Assembly (NCBI GenBank): GCA_937901185.1
Contig: CALCHR010000048.1
Location: 1 to 15,140 of the forward strand
Reading direction: 5' to 3'
Length of the DNA: 15,140 nucleotides
Origin: an uncultured Bacteroidales bacterium
GTDB lineage: Bacteria; Bacteroidota; Bacteroidia; Bacteroidales; Bacteroidaceae
The notes under the pieces are model-generated. The model ran no database searches. It was not told where the DNA came from and worked only from the letters and a program-made list of their open reading frames with translations. A program made the translations under genes and the position numbers. Position 1 is the stretch's first letter. Every line of letters begins with the position of its first letter. Below, piece by piece: positions 1 to 5,715 of this stretch.

Positions 1-330
1 CCCCATATACGGACAAGCATAAGTATTTCCAAGATGATCAATCCAGCCATAGTTAAAGTTTGAACTGTTGACGATTCCTTTAAACAGGTCATAGTGAGAA
101 GAAAGCGACGGCCAAGTATCCGACTCTATAATAGCAATGCACTCAGGTGCCCAGAATTGATGATATCCGCCCATCTTATTCATACAAACAGGCATAGTGC
201 CTTCAATGCCGTATTTATCAATTGACATTCGAATATACCAATAAGACATTGCTTCTTCAAGATCATCAATATACTCCCAGGCTTCTATATCTCCCCAAGG
301 CTTCTTATAGATACAATATTTATTACTCAT
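1..330 (-). CDS. Hypothetical phage protein, 3' end outside window
   Basis: The first 110 residues of a protein are visible, and the reading frame is still open at the left edge. The start is an ATG preceded by GGAG eight bases upstream (GGAGATAAAGTT-ATG). The protein begins MSNKYCIYKKPWGDIEAW and is rich in aromatic residues. Near the window edge it carries a GWIDHLGNTYACPYMG stretch. Gly-Trp-Ile-x-x-x-Gly followed by a Cys/Tyr patch is a pattern I associate with small uncharacterised phage proteins, but I cannot name a family. It is the last visible gene of an operon with 346-513 and 532-1224, separated from its neighbour by only 15 bases. No function can be assigned. The reading frame is well supported. 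Confidence 0.8.
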   Translation of the reverse strand, partial: MSNKYCIYKKPWGDIEAWEYIDDLEEAMSYWYIRMSIDKYGIEGTMPVCMNKMGGYHQFWAPECIAIIESDTWPSLSSHYDLFKGIVNSSNFNYGWIDHLGNTYACPYMG

Positions 331-345
331 AACTTTATCTCCTTG

Positions 346-513
346 CTACATAATTTCTTGAATCGAGATTACATCTGGTATAATAAACCATTCTTTTTGA
401 GCACTTTTACGAAATTTTTTTAACGCATGAGTGGCATCTTTTGCAGCTATAACTGCGGTGTAATTAGCAAAGGTTTGATATGTAATTTTATAAAGCTTAT
501 TTTTACTAAACAT
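346..513 (-). CDS. Small hypothetical phage protein (55 aa)
   Basis: A 55-residue ORF starts at an ATG with an excellent ribosome binding site (GGAGG, then TTAAGT, then ATG) and ends in TAG. It begins MFSKNKLYKITYQTFANYTA and continues with a lysine-rich helix-like part and an isoleucine-rich end (IIPDVISIQEIM). The pattern, a beta strand followed by 'AAKDATHALKKF', is common among very small phage proteins, but the function is unknown. It fills the gap between 532-1224 and the partial gene at the left edge, and its spacing to each (18 and 15 bases) fits one polycistronic transcript. The strong binding site and tight packing are the main evidence that this short frame is real. Confidence 0.75.
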   Translation of the reverse strand: MFSKNKLYKITYQTFANYTAVIAAKDATHALKKFRKSAQKEWFIIPDVISIQEIM

Positions 514-531
514 ACTTAACCTCCCACACTC

Positions 532-1224
532 TTAATCCCAGTAAGCATAAATACTTTCATAGTCAGGATAGTTATTCTTTAGGAAAGCTTCAGCCAGATC
601 ATAGAGCTCCTTCTTTATCTTATCATCTTTAGCATAATCATCAGTAGCCGGGACAGCATGAGTACTATAGATAATAGTATCTCCATCTTTTACAAGTCCG
701 ATAATATCTGACATACGCCAAGCTTCATAATCTTCAGGGTCGCCGACATGTGTTACATCAACAGAGTATCTAGTATCAAATCTAATGAAAGCATCTCTAT
801 CATAGAAAACAGCTTTATAAAAGAAAGAAGCTCTCTTTCTTCCCTTATTATCTCTGACATCATTCCACATAGCATGATCAGTTGCTTTCACTTCCCAACC
901 CTCAGGAAGCTTTACATTCCAAAAGAGGTCATCGTACTCTTCAATAATCTCGATGCCGATCTTTTCATACTGCTCCCGAGTATAGTTAATAAGATTCTGA
1001 TCAGTAATAGCCTTTCGATCTTCCCAACTCATGTCCTTGGAAACACCTGCAAAAAATATCTCGTTAGGCACATTATGATCATTGACTTTCTTAGGAAGCC
1101 TCTGCTTTCTAACAACTTCTTCCTGTCCACGTTTCTCCTGTCGTTCAATAGCTTCTGAAGGGCTTCTTCCTTCATTCATACCTAGCCAAGCATCCAAAAA
1201 AGTAAGCATAGTATCTTTATTCAT
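532..1224 (-). CDS. Hypothetical phage protein (230 aa)
   Basis: I place the start at the ATG at 1224 because GGAGGA lies just upstream (GGAGGACTATAAA-ATG). The frame stays open 13 codons further upstream, but that part overlaps the promoter-like motif at 1251-1264 and has no binding site. The protein is soluble, charged and without membrane segments. It has a helical N-terminus (MNKDTMLTFLDAWLGMNEGR), a Lys/Arg/Glu-rich linker at about residues 30-50, and an acidic, aromatic C-terminus ending in YAYWD. I do not recognise a domain. It is the first gene of a transcription unit that continues leftwards through 346-513 and 1-330, and it lies directly downstream of a terminator and a promoter. 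Confidence 0.85.
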   Translation of the reverse strand: MNKDTMLTFLDAWLGMNEGRSPSEAIERQEKRGQEEVVRKQRLPKKVNDHNVPNEIFFAGVSKDMSWEDRKAITDQNLINYTREQYEKIGIEIIEEYDDLFWNVKLPEGWEVKATDHAMWNDVRDNKGRKRASFFYKAVFYDRDAFIRFDTRYSVDVTHVGDPEDYEAWRMSDIIGLVKDGDTIIYSTHAVPATDDYAKDDKIKKELYDLAEAFLKNNYPDYESIYAYWD

Positions 1225-1250
1225 TTTATAGTCCTCCAATAATTTATCTA

Positions 1251-1264
1251 TTTTATAATACAAT
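1251..1264 (-). promoter_or_regulatory. Promoter-like motif P1 (ATTGTATTATAAAA)
   Basis: The minus strand reads ATTGTATTATAAAA 26 bases before the ATG of 532-1224 and just after the terminator of the preceding unit. The same 14-mer, with at most one change, lies before three other units (4243-4256, 5061-5074, 5601-5614). TATTAT would be the -10 box. No good -35 box lies 16-18 bases upstream. A TTGAAA is present, but at 20 bases. Confidence 0.6.
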
Positions 1265-1294
1265 ATCGTGGAGCCAAATATTTCAATTTTAAAA

Positions 1295-1328
1295 AAAAGA
1301 ACTTAAGTATTTTTACCTAAGTTCTTTT
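1295..1328 (-). terminator. Intrinsic terminator of the collagen-like gene unit
   Basis: The arms AAAAGAACTTA and TAAGTTCTTTT form an 11-bp perfect stem. In the minus-strand transcript the stem extends by a G-U and two further pairs. A run of T follows on the minus strand. It lies 11 bases after the stop codon of the collagen-like gene and before promoter P1. Confidence 0.85.
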
Positions 1329-1339
1329 ATAATAATTAT

Positions 1340-1954
1340 TTATGCTTCTGTATTAGCGCTTAAAGATATACCGGCACCGGTTGGCTCTCCGTCAATATAT
1401 AAGTAAAGCAAGCCGTCAGTATGAATACCTAAAGCAATATTTTGCTTATTTATAATACTAGAAAGCATCGCAGCGAAGTCCGCTTCTGTTCCTGAATACC
1501 CACTCTCTTGAGCGTAAGCATAAGCAGACTTTCCATTTGTACCATCTTTTCCCGCTGGTCCTACCGGGCCAGTTTCTCCAGTACTTCCTGTTTCTCCCCG
1601 TGGCCCAGTTAGTCCAGTTTCTCCTCTTGGGCCAGCGGGACCAACTTCGCCTTGAGGTCCTCGTTCACCGGTTAGGCCTTGAAGTCCTCGCTCACCTTGC
1701 AAACCTCTTTCTCCCCGTTCACCTGCAGGACCCTGAGGCCCTGCTACTCCTTGAGGCCCTGCTACTCCCTGAGGACCTCGTGGACCTTCTTTGCCATCCA
1801 TTACATTTACAGTTTTTGTACCGTTGGCGTCTGTAATAGTTAGCTTGTAGCCACCTGAAATACTTTCTATTGAGACGGTGGGTGAGATACCATCTTTACC
1901 ATTTTCAATATTGCTTCCTGTTGAGAAGAAAGGTAAATCATAAAAGCCACTCAT
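1340..1954 (-). CDS. Collagen-like phage protein, probably virion surface or tail fibre associated
   Basis: The 204-residue protein has three parts. The N-terminal part, about residues 1-53, is beta-rich and includes a YKLTITDANGTKTVNVMDG stretch typical of phage and clostridial tail-type proteins. Next come 30 uninterrupted Gly-X-Y triplets at residues 54-143, rich in GPQ, GER and GPA, as needed for a collagen triple helix. The C-terminal part, 144-204, begins SAYAYAQESGYSGTEADFAAM, a sequence type often found after collagen-like repeats in Bacillota phage proteins, and ends in a small beta-rich head. Such proteins are usually trimeric surface fibres on virions. No signal peptide or anchor is visible. 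The ATG overlaps the stop of 1951-2262 (ATGA), so the two are translationally coupled and probably act together. A terminator follows. The virion role is inferred; the collagen repeat is plain. Confidence 0.88.
   Translation of the reverse strand: MSGFYDLPFFSTGSNIENGKDGISPTVSIESISGGYKLTITDANGTKTVNVMDGKEGPRGPQGVAGPQGVAGPQGPAGERGERGLQGERGLQGLTGERGPQGEVGPAGPRGETGLTGPRGETGSTGETGPVGPAGKDGTNGKSAYAYAQESGYSGTEADFAAMLSSIINKQNIALGIHTDGLLYLYIDGEPTGAGISLSANTEA
1526..1795 (-). repeat. Collagen-like Gly-X-Y repeat, 30 triplets
   Basis: This in-frame 9-base periodic repeat encodes residues 54-143 of the collagen-like protein with no break in the glycine register. Proline mostly occupies the X position. Local duplications such as GVAGPQGVAGPQ show expansion by small units. 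Confidence 0.95.
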
Positions 1955-2262
1955 TGATATACCTTGTCCTCTCTGTAGTACATGTATCTAACAACTGCAG
2001 CCAGACCAGTTGTTTTAAATACTATGCTATTTACCTTAATACTATCGTAGCCAAATTCCAGCGGCTCTTTTTCATTAATAGAAAACTTTCTGCCATTTAT
2101 TTCAACGTCGCAGGCAGCATTGACTTTAATACCAAGTTTTCGGATTATAAAGTTTTTAGGCACTTCATTTAACCCTAAACTTATTTCATACTCTTTTATT
2201 AACGAGACCACATTTTCAGAAGCAGTTTCATTAATAATGAATTCACCATACACTCTTTGCAT
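1951..2262 (-). CDS. Small hypothetical phage protein (103 aa) coupled to the collagen-like gene
   Basis: The start ATG has a strong AAAGGAGG site nine bases upstream. The 103-residue protein has a helical N-terminal half (SENVVSLIKEYEISLG) and a beta-rich C-terminal half in which a short DVEINGRKFSI strand pair is followed by ITS/VNS-type strands ending in VVRYMYYRED. This two-part plan resembles small accessory proteins that precede tail or fibre genes in Bacillota phages, but I cannot name a family. It heads a two-gene unit driven by the promoter at about 2350 and shares an ATGA overlap with the collagen-like gene. That makes a partner or assembly role for the collagen-like fibre the most likely reading. 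Confidence 0.82.
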   Translation of the reverse strand: MQRVYGEFIINETASENVVSLIKEYEISLGLNEVPKNFIIRKLGIKVNAACDVEINGRKFSINEKEPLEFGYDSIKVNSIVFKTTGLAAVVRYMYYREDKVYQ

Positions 2263-2349
2263 TTGGTATGCCTCCTTTTAAATTGTATTGTTTTAAATAT
2301 GTCTAGTCTCGCACCGCTTCGGCTGTCAGTAGTGTTTAACGTTGGCATA

Positions 2350-2358
2350 ATTATACCA
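2350..2358 (-). promoter_or_regulatory. Extended -10 promoter (TGG-TATAAT)
   Basis: The minus strand reads TGGTATAAT, a perfect extended -10 box for a sigma-A type polymerase, about 88 bases before the ATG of 1951-2262 and just after the pnuC terminator. No convincing -35 box exists, which is acceptable with a TGn extension. The palindromic element at 2359-2377 fills the spacer, where a repressor could block polymerase. Confidence 0.6.
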
Positions 2359-2377
2359 TCGCCTAATTTAGCGAAAT
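2359..2377. promoter_or_regulatory. Candidate operator, copy 1
   Basis: The plus strand reads TCGCCTAATTTAGCGAAAT, which has TCGC and GCGA ends around an AT-rich centre. It matches the sequence at 4263-4281 at 15 of 19 positions. Both copies lie between a terminator and the promoter of the next unit. The operator role is inferred. Confidence 0.35.
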
Positions 2378-2390
2378 ACTGCAATAAAAA

Positions 2391-2424
2391 ATAAAGCTTA
2401 GAAGTTTTATCTCCTAAGCTTTAT
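2391..2424 (-). terminator. Intrinsic terminator after pnuC
   Basis: The arms ATAAAGCTTAG and CTAAGCTTTAT pair perfectly, with a further three-base extension around a TTTTAT loop. A T-rich tail (TATTTTTTATT) follows on the minus strand. It ends the nadR-pnuC unit, 18 bases after the pnuC stop. Its core closely matches the terminator at 5091-5130. Confidence 0.88.
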
Positions 2425-2441
2425 ATACCAATTTTTTTAAG

Positions 2442-3119
2442 TTATTCCTTCTGAAGCAAGGTCCAGTTATACCAACCATAGAAAGCATTAGCTGTCCAAG
2501 CAATATACATTGCAACCATCGACCACTGACCGAGGATAATAAACATAATCAAACTAACTACATCAATAAGAATCCAGCAAGCCCACTGCTCTCTGTATCT
2601 CCAAACCATAAGAAGCTGAGCGATAACAGCAAGAGCAACAGTCATAGCATCCAGATAAGGAAGAGTGCTACCAAGAACTTCATCACCAAAATAGCCGAGC
2701 AGGAAAGTACTGATTGCTACAACTCCAATAGAGAGTAGCCACTGCCAAAGCCTAAACTTCTTTGCTTTTACCTGAGTGGTGCCGTCATCATTTGTCTTCA
2801 TATTTTTCTTCCACATAAAGATACCGAAGATACAAACAATGAAATAAAATACCTGTTCACTAAATTCAAGATAAAGAGCGAGGTCCCAACAGATAATCAT
2901 ATAAGTAATCATCTGTACAAAATTAAAGAAATACGAAGAAATCTTTCCCTTAGCGGTAAGAGCTACGCAGATAACTCCTGCGAGTCCACAGACAATTCCG
3001 ATTGCAGTGTCAGGCACAATGAAATACATAATTACCTGAAGCAGAATCAGCGAGGCGAAAAAGATTCTCTCAAAAGTGTTATAACCGTTCCAAAATTCAT
3101 TCTTAAGCCATTTTACCAT
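2442..3119 (-). CDS. pnuC: PnuC-type nicotinamide riboside transporter
   Basis: PnuC proteins are inner-membrane facilitators that let nicotinamide riboside into the cell, where a kinase traps it. The 225-residue product has about seven hydrophobic segments (for example around LILLQVIMYFIV, AIGIVCGLAGVICVAL and ILIDVVSLIMFIILG), and the C-terminal WTANAFYGWYNW pattern is the aromatic signature of this family. Length and topology are normal. I choose the ATG at 3119 because AAGGAG lies ten bases upstream; a TTG six bases earlier is in frame but sits only four bases from that site. The gene overlaps the end of nadR by 17 bases, so the two are co-translated, and the next enzyme in the pathway is its direct neighbour. 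A terminator follows. Confidence 0.92.
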   Translation of the reverse strand: MVKWLKNEFWNGYNTFERIFFASLILLQVIMYFIVPDTAIGIVCGLAGVICVALTAKGKISSYFFNFVQMITYMIICWDLALYLEFSEQVFYFIVCIFGIFMWKKNMKTNDDGTTQVKAKKFRLWQWLLSIGVVAISTFLLGYFGDEVLGSTLPYLDAMTVALAVIAQLLMVWRYREQWACWILIDVVSLIMFIILGQWSMVAMYIAWTANAFYGWYNWTLLQKE

Positions 3120-4212
3120 TTTCAATGATCTCCTTTACATCATCAACAATTTTCTTAAAGTTATTATAATATCCTCCGTCAAGGATAACTACTTTATCCC
3201 AATTTCCGGAAGCTTTAATATTATTACACAAAATTTCAAAGAGCTCTCTTCTTTCGCCCATGCCACTAAACTCCATATAACGAGTATGATCGTCTACAAA
3301 AGTTCCATGAGGACAAAGCAAATAAATCTTATCCCAACGGCATTTCTTAGTAATAGCATCTGCCGCAACGGCAATATCTTTAAACTCTTCTTCAGTAAGG
3401 TCAAGCTCAGGATCTTTGCAATAATACTCTGCATACATACGAGTAGTCATACTATCTGAGTCTGCAAAGAAAATTCCATGATTGCTCGGTGAGTTAATAA
3501 GCTTCTTGTTGAGCTGATACTGCCCGTCAAGGAAAGCCATATAGTCGGCTCCGTCAAGTTCCCACTCAGAAACATAGCTCTGTTCCATATACTCTCTTGC
3601 ATATTCATGAGAGTAAGGAGCATTGAAGTATTTTCCGAGATCTTTAGTCAAAGTTGTCTTTCCTTCACTCGCTGTGCCACAAATAAGAATATTAGTACTG
3701 AATACTCTTCTAAACGGAAAAGTAATCTTGTCCCAGTGCTTAATCGGATTTTGGCGAATCATTGTTGCAGAAATAGGATTAAGAGTCCTGTCAAGAAGTA
3801 CTGCTTCATATCCATGATTAGTAAGATAATCATAATACTCCTGTTCGCTAATATAGAAAACTGCTTCGCCTAGTTCGGTGCCGCTCTGAAAAATACGTTC
3901 GACCTCATTGATGTATTTAGCCCAGCCATTCGGGTATTCCTCGATACCAAGCTCTGATTCATTAATCGGATAAACTGCAACAAGATCATCGTCTGCAAAA
4001 AATTCTCTTACATAACGATAACGAAGCTTGATAGGCATTTTATCTCCACCACGATCACCATCACGTCCCGTAACGATTACAATACAACCTCCATCACACT
4101 CTTTCTTGGCTCTCATAATAACATCAAGGTGGCCTTGATGCAAGGGAGCAAAAGTTCCGAAGACAACACCAACTCTCTTGCCCTTGAGTTTTTTCTGGTA
4201 AGTATAAATCAT
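3103..4212 (-). CDS. nadR: NadR-type bifunctional NMN adenylyltransferase and ribosylnicotinamide kinase
   Basis: The 369-residue protein lacks the N-terminal DNA-binding domain of enterobacterial NadR, so it should be an enzyme only. The N-terminal nucleotidyltransferase domain shows the GTFAPLHQGH motif at residues 19-28 and ISATMIR at 147-153, the two nucleotide-binding signatures of NMN adenylyltransferases. The C-terminal kinase domain shows a P-loop, GTASEGKTT, at 179-187. The expected reactions are nicotinamide riboside plus ATP to NMN, then NMN plus ATP to NAD, in the cytoplasm. With PnuC directly downstream, the pair makes a full salvage route from outside riboside to NAD. The start ATG has an AAGGAT site and lies 30 bases after promoter motif P2. 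Phages are known to carry such genes; whether the aim here is replication or resistance to NAD-consuming defences is inference. Confidence 0.95.
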   Translation of the reverse strand: MIYTYQKKLKGKRVGVVFGTFAPLHQGHLDVIMRAKKECDGGCIVIVTGRDGDRGGDKMPIKLRYRYVREFFADDDLVAVYPINESELGIEEYPNGWAKYINEVERIFQSGTELGEAVFYISEQEYYDYLTNHGYEAVLLDRTLNPISATMIRQNPIKHWDKITFPFRRVFSTNILICGTASEGKTTLTKDLGKYFNAPYSHEYAREYMEQSYVSEWELDGADYMAFLDGQYQLNKKLINSPSNHGIFFADSDSMTTRMYAEYYCKDPELDLTEEEFKDIAVAADAITKKCRWDKIYLLCPHGTFVDDHTRYMEFSGMGERRELFEILCNNIKASGNWDKVVILDGGYYNNFKKIVDDVKEIIENGKMA

Positions 4213-4242
4213 CTTTTATTTTATCCTTCAAAATTATTTCTA

Positions 4243-4256
4243 TTTTATAATACAAT
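4243..4256 (-). promoter_or_regulatory. Promoter-like motif P2 before nadR
   Basis: The minus strand reads ATTGTATTATAAAA, identical to P1, 30 bases before the nadR ATG and downstream of the terminator at 4282-4327. No -35 box is apparent at normal spacing. The palindromic element at 4263-4281 lies six bases upstream. Confidence 0.62.
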
Positions 4257-4262
4257 AAACAG

Positions 4263-4281
4263 TCGGCTAAATTGGCGAATT
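4263..4281. promoter_or_regulatory. Candidate operator, copy 2
   Basis: The plus strand reads TCGGCTAAATTGGCGAATT, matching 2359-2377 at 15 of 19 positions with the same TCG and GCGAA ends. It sits between the terminator at 4282-4327 and promoter P2. It could bind a regulator that controls nadR-pnuC together with the 2262-1340 unit. This role is inferred. Confidence 0.35.
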
Positions 4282-4327
4282 AAAAAAAGAACAATGCTAA
4301 CTTTTTGCTAACATTGTTCTTTTTTTT
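4282..4327 (-). terminator. Intrinsic terminator after the zinc-ribbon gene
   Basis: The arms GAACAATG and CATTGTTC, extended by flanking A and T runs and by an inner CTAAC/GCTAA part, form a long stem around a five-base loop. Two inner mismatches on the plus strand become G-U pairs in the minus-strand RNA, so the hairpin favours minus-strand transcription. A run of T follows. It lies 11 bases after the stop of 4339-4581. Confidence 0.88.
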
Positions 4328-4338
4328 ATTAAGCTTTG

Positions 4339-4581
4339 TTATTCATTTTTCGCTCCGCACTTACGACAGAAATTACCACCATCGCCTTCATAAACAGCAT
4401 TACAAATTGAACAGATTGAGCGCTCTAAACCAAATCTATCAGTAAGCCACTTTCCTTCTTTTGGTGCCAGATTTCTAAAATAAGTAAACTCGCAAATTTT
4501 ACACATACTGCTTTCTTGGCCATTTTTAGAATAAGAGTACTGGCAGTCGTCGCAGGGATTATACGTTTGTTTCGTTTTCAT
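4339..4581 (-). CDS. Small zinc-ribbon protein (80 aa)
   Basis: The 80-residue protein carries four CxxC knuckles: CDDC, CKIC, CSIC and CRKC. They fall in two pairs, one in the N-terminal half and one in the C-terminal half. The second pair, with FCRKCGAKNE at the end, is a classic zinc-ribbon tail. Two structural zinc sites are expected. Such small proteins often bind nucleic acid or a partner protein, but nothing here says which. The ATG overlaps the stop codon of 4578-5027 (ATGA) and has a GGAG site inside the upstream gene, so the two are translationally coupled. A strong terminator follows. Confidence 0.88.
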   Translation of the reverse strand: MKTKQTYNPCDDCQYSYSKNGQESSMCKICEFTYFRNLAPKEGKWLTDRFGLERSICSICNAVYEGDGGNFCRKCGAKNE

Positions 4582-5027
4582 TCCATATCTCCTATATCTT
4601 CTAAGGTAAAACCGTAGTAGCCTTTTTCATTAGGTTGCACTTCTTCGCTCCAATGAGTAAAAGGAAGCTTAATTCCTCTTTCTTTAAGAGCCCGGCAGAA
4701 ATGATAATCACATCTCTCCGGATAAAGTCTTTTGTCAGGAACAAAATCTCTATTTGACTTTACTTCAATCTGCCTCATGTTCTTAGGCTTAGGGTCGCCA
4801 AGCATAAAGTTTGAGAGCTCATTTTCATAGACGATTGAATAATCCGTGTTATAAACTACCGTATAAATCTTTTGGTCTTTCATATAAACGTGGTAAGTTT
4901 CTCTTTCGCAGGTATATCCATATAGCAGGGTTCTGTTATATATGTAAGGTCGCAATTCCTGAAGTCCAATAACAGCTTCATTAACTTTATCTATTTCACC
5001 AAGTTTCTCAAACCAGTCTTTCTTCAC
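4578..5027 (-). CDS. Hypothetical phage protein (149 aa)
   Basis: The frame begins at a GTG. AGGAGG lies twelve bases upstream and a weaker GGAG only two bases upstream, so the exact start is uncertain. The protein is soluble, with an N-terminal helix (MKKDWFEKLGEIDKVNEAV), a beta-rich middle rich in Tyr and Val, and a C-terminal part that includes a CDYHFCRALKERGIKLPFTHW stretch (residue run abbreviated at its ends). No known motif is evident. It is the first gene of a two-gene unit with the zinc-ribbon protein, driven by promoter motif P3, and their ATGA overlap suggests they act together. Confidence 0.8.
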   Translation of the reverse strand: MKKDWFEKLGEIDKVNEAVIGLQELRPYIYNRTLLYGYTCERETYHVYMKDQKIYTVVYNTDYSIVYENELSNFMLGDPKPKNMRQIEVKSNRDFVPDKRLYPERCDYHFCRALKERGIKLPFTHWSEEVQPNEKGYYGFTLEDIGDME

Positions 5028-5060
5028 GTCTCCGTAAATCCTCCTAAAAATATCTTTATA

Positions 5061-5074
5061 TTTTATAATACAGT
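5061..5074 (-). promoter_or_regulatory. Promoter-like motif P3
   Basis: The minus strand reads ACTGTATTATAAAA, one base different from P1 and P2, 34 bases before the GTG of 4578-5027 and just downstream of the terminator at 5091-5130. No -35 box is apparent at 16-18 bases. Confidence 0.58.
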
Positions 5075-5090
5075 AAAAGACAGTATAAAA

Positions 5091-5130
5091 TAATAAAGGC
5101 CTAGAAGTTTTATCTTCTAAGTCTTTATTA
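5091..5130 (-). terminator. Intrinsic terminator after 5143-5571
   Basis: The arms TAATAAAGGCCTAGAAG and CTTCTAAGTCTTTATTA pair over about 17 positions, two of them G-U in the minus-strand RNA, around a TTTTAT loop. A TTATTTTAT tail follows on the minus strand. The loop and inner stem match those of the terminator at 2391-2424. Confidence 0.87.
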
Positions 5131-5142
5131 AATATTTAGTTT

Positions 5143-5571
5143 TTATGCCAAAGCTTTGTAAAAGTCGTCAGCAGTTTCGTCATAGTAATCACCGGCCTCT
5201 CCACCGTTATACCAACAAAACTCCACAAGCCTTACCAAGCTCATATTGATATTGGGGTCAATCTGCTGGAATAGCGGCTTAAACTTTTCTTTTTCAGAAT
5301 CATAAAGAGCTCTCGTTTTGCCCCAATCACCATCAGCATCCCACTCTTTCTCAATAACATAATCAATAAAAGAAGATTCTGTAGGTGCCATCTGAAACTT
5401 ACCCTCTGTACCATAGTCAAACAAGTCAGGAAAAGTATCTTCGAGATAGTAGGTAAAGTCATCATTAAGATCTTCATCCGGGTGCTTTTCTTTCATCTTA
5501 TTGATCATAAAACCAAGGTCAAGCTTGTCTGTAGGGATTCTTAAAACTTTTTCTCTAACGTATGTGCTCAT
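5143..5571 (-). CDS. Hypothetical acidic phage protein (142 aa)
   Basis: I place the start at the ATG at 5571, which follows GGAGG at ten bases. The frame is open for 14 more codons upstream, but that extension is translated promoter and leader sequence. The product begins MSTYVREKVLRIPTDKLDLG and is strongly acidic, with many Asp, Glu, Tyr and Trp residues and no membrane segment or recognisable motif. The C-terminal half contains WYNGGEAGDYYDETADDF. It forms a single-gene unit between promoter motif P4 and its own terminator. Small acidic proteins of this kind in phages are often early host-takeover or DNA-mimic proteins, but there is no direct evidence of that here. Confidence 0.83.
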   Translation of the reverse strand: MSTYVREKVLRIPTDKLDLGFMINKMKEKHPDEDLNDDFTYYLEDTFPDLFDYGTEGKFQMAPTESSFIDYVIEKEWDADGDWGKTRALYDSEKEKFKPLFQQIDPNINMSLVRLVEFCWYNGGEAGDYYDETADDFYKALA

Positions 5572-5600
5572 CTTTTGTGTGCCTCCATATAATAAATATA

Positions 5601-5614
5601 TTATATAATACAAT
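5601..5614 (-). promoter_or_regulatory. Promoter-like motif P4
   Basis: The minus strand reads ATTGTATTATATAA, matching P1 at 13 of 14 positions, 30 bases before the ATG of 5143-5571. It lies in an AT-rich divergent spacer (5572-5715) that also carries the plus-strand promoter at 5655-5683. Confidence 0.55.
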
Positions 5615-5654
5615 ATAACTTATAAAATAATTTAAAAAAATTAAAAATAATCTA

Positions 5655-5683
5655 TTTACAAATTATGTTATATATGGTATTAT
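5655..5683 (+). promoter_or_regulatory. Sigma-A type promoter of the lone plus-strand gene
   Basis: TTTACA and TATTAT are separated by exactly 17 bases, with a TGG extension just before the -10 box. This is the clearest host-type promoter in the window. It lies 33 bases upstream of the ATG at 5716. Confidence 0.72.
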
Positions 5684-5715
5684 TAAGTAAATACAAATTA
5701 AAGGAGGATTTTTAT

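Noticed and set aside
2199..2384. Possible 61-residue minus-strand protein starting at a TTG
   Set aside because: It covers the TGGTATAAT promoter and the candidate operator, runs out of frame into the real gene 1951-2262, and has no ribosome binding site.
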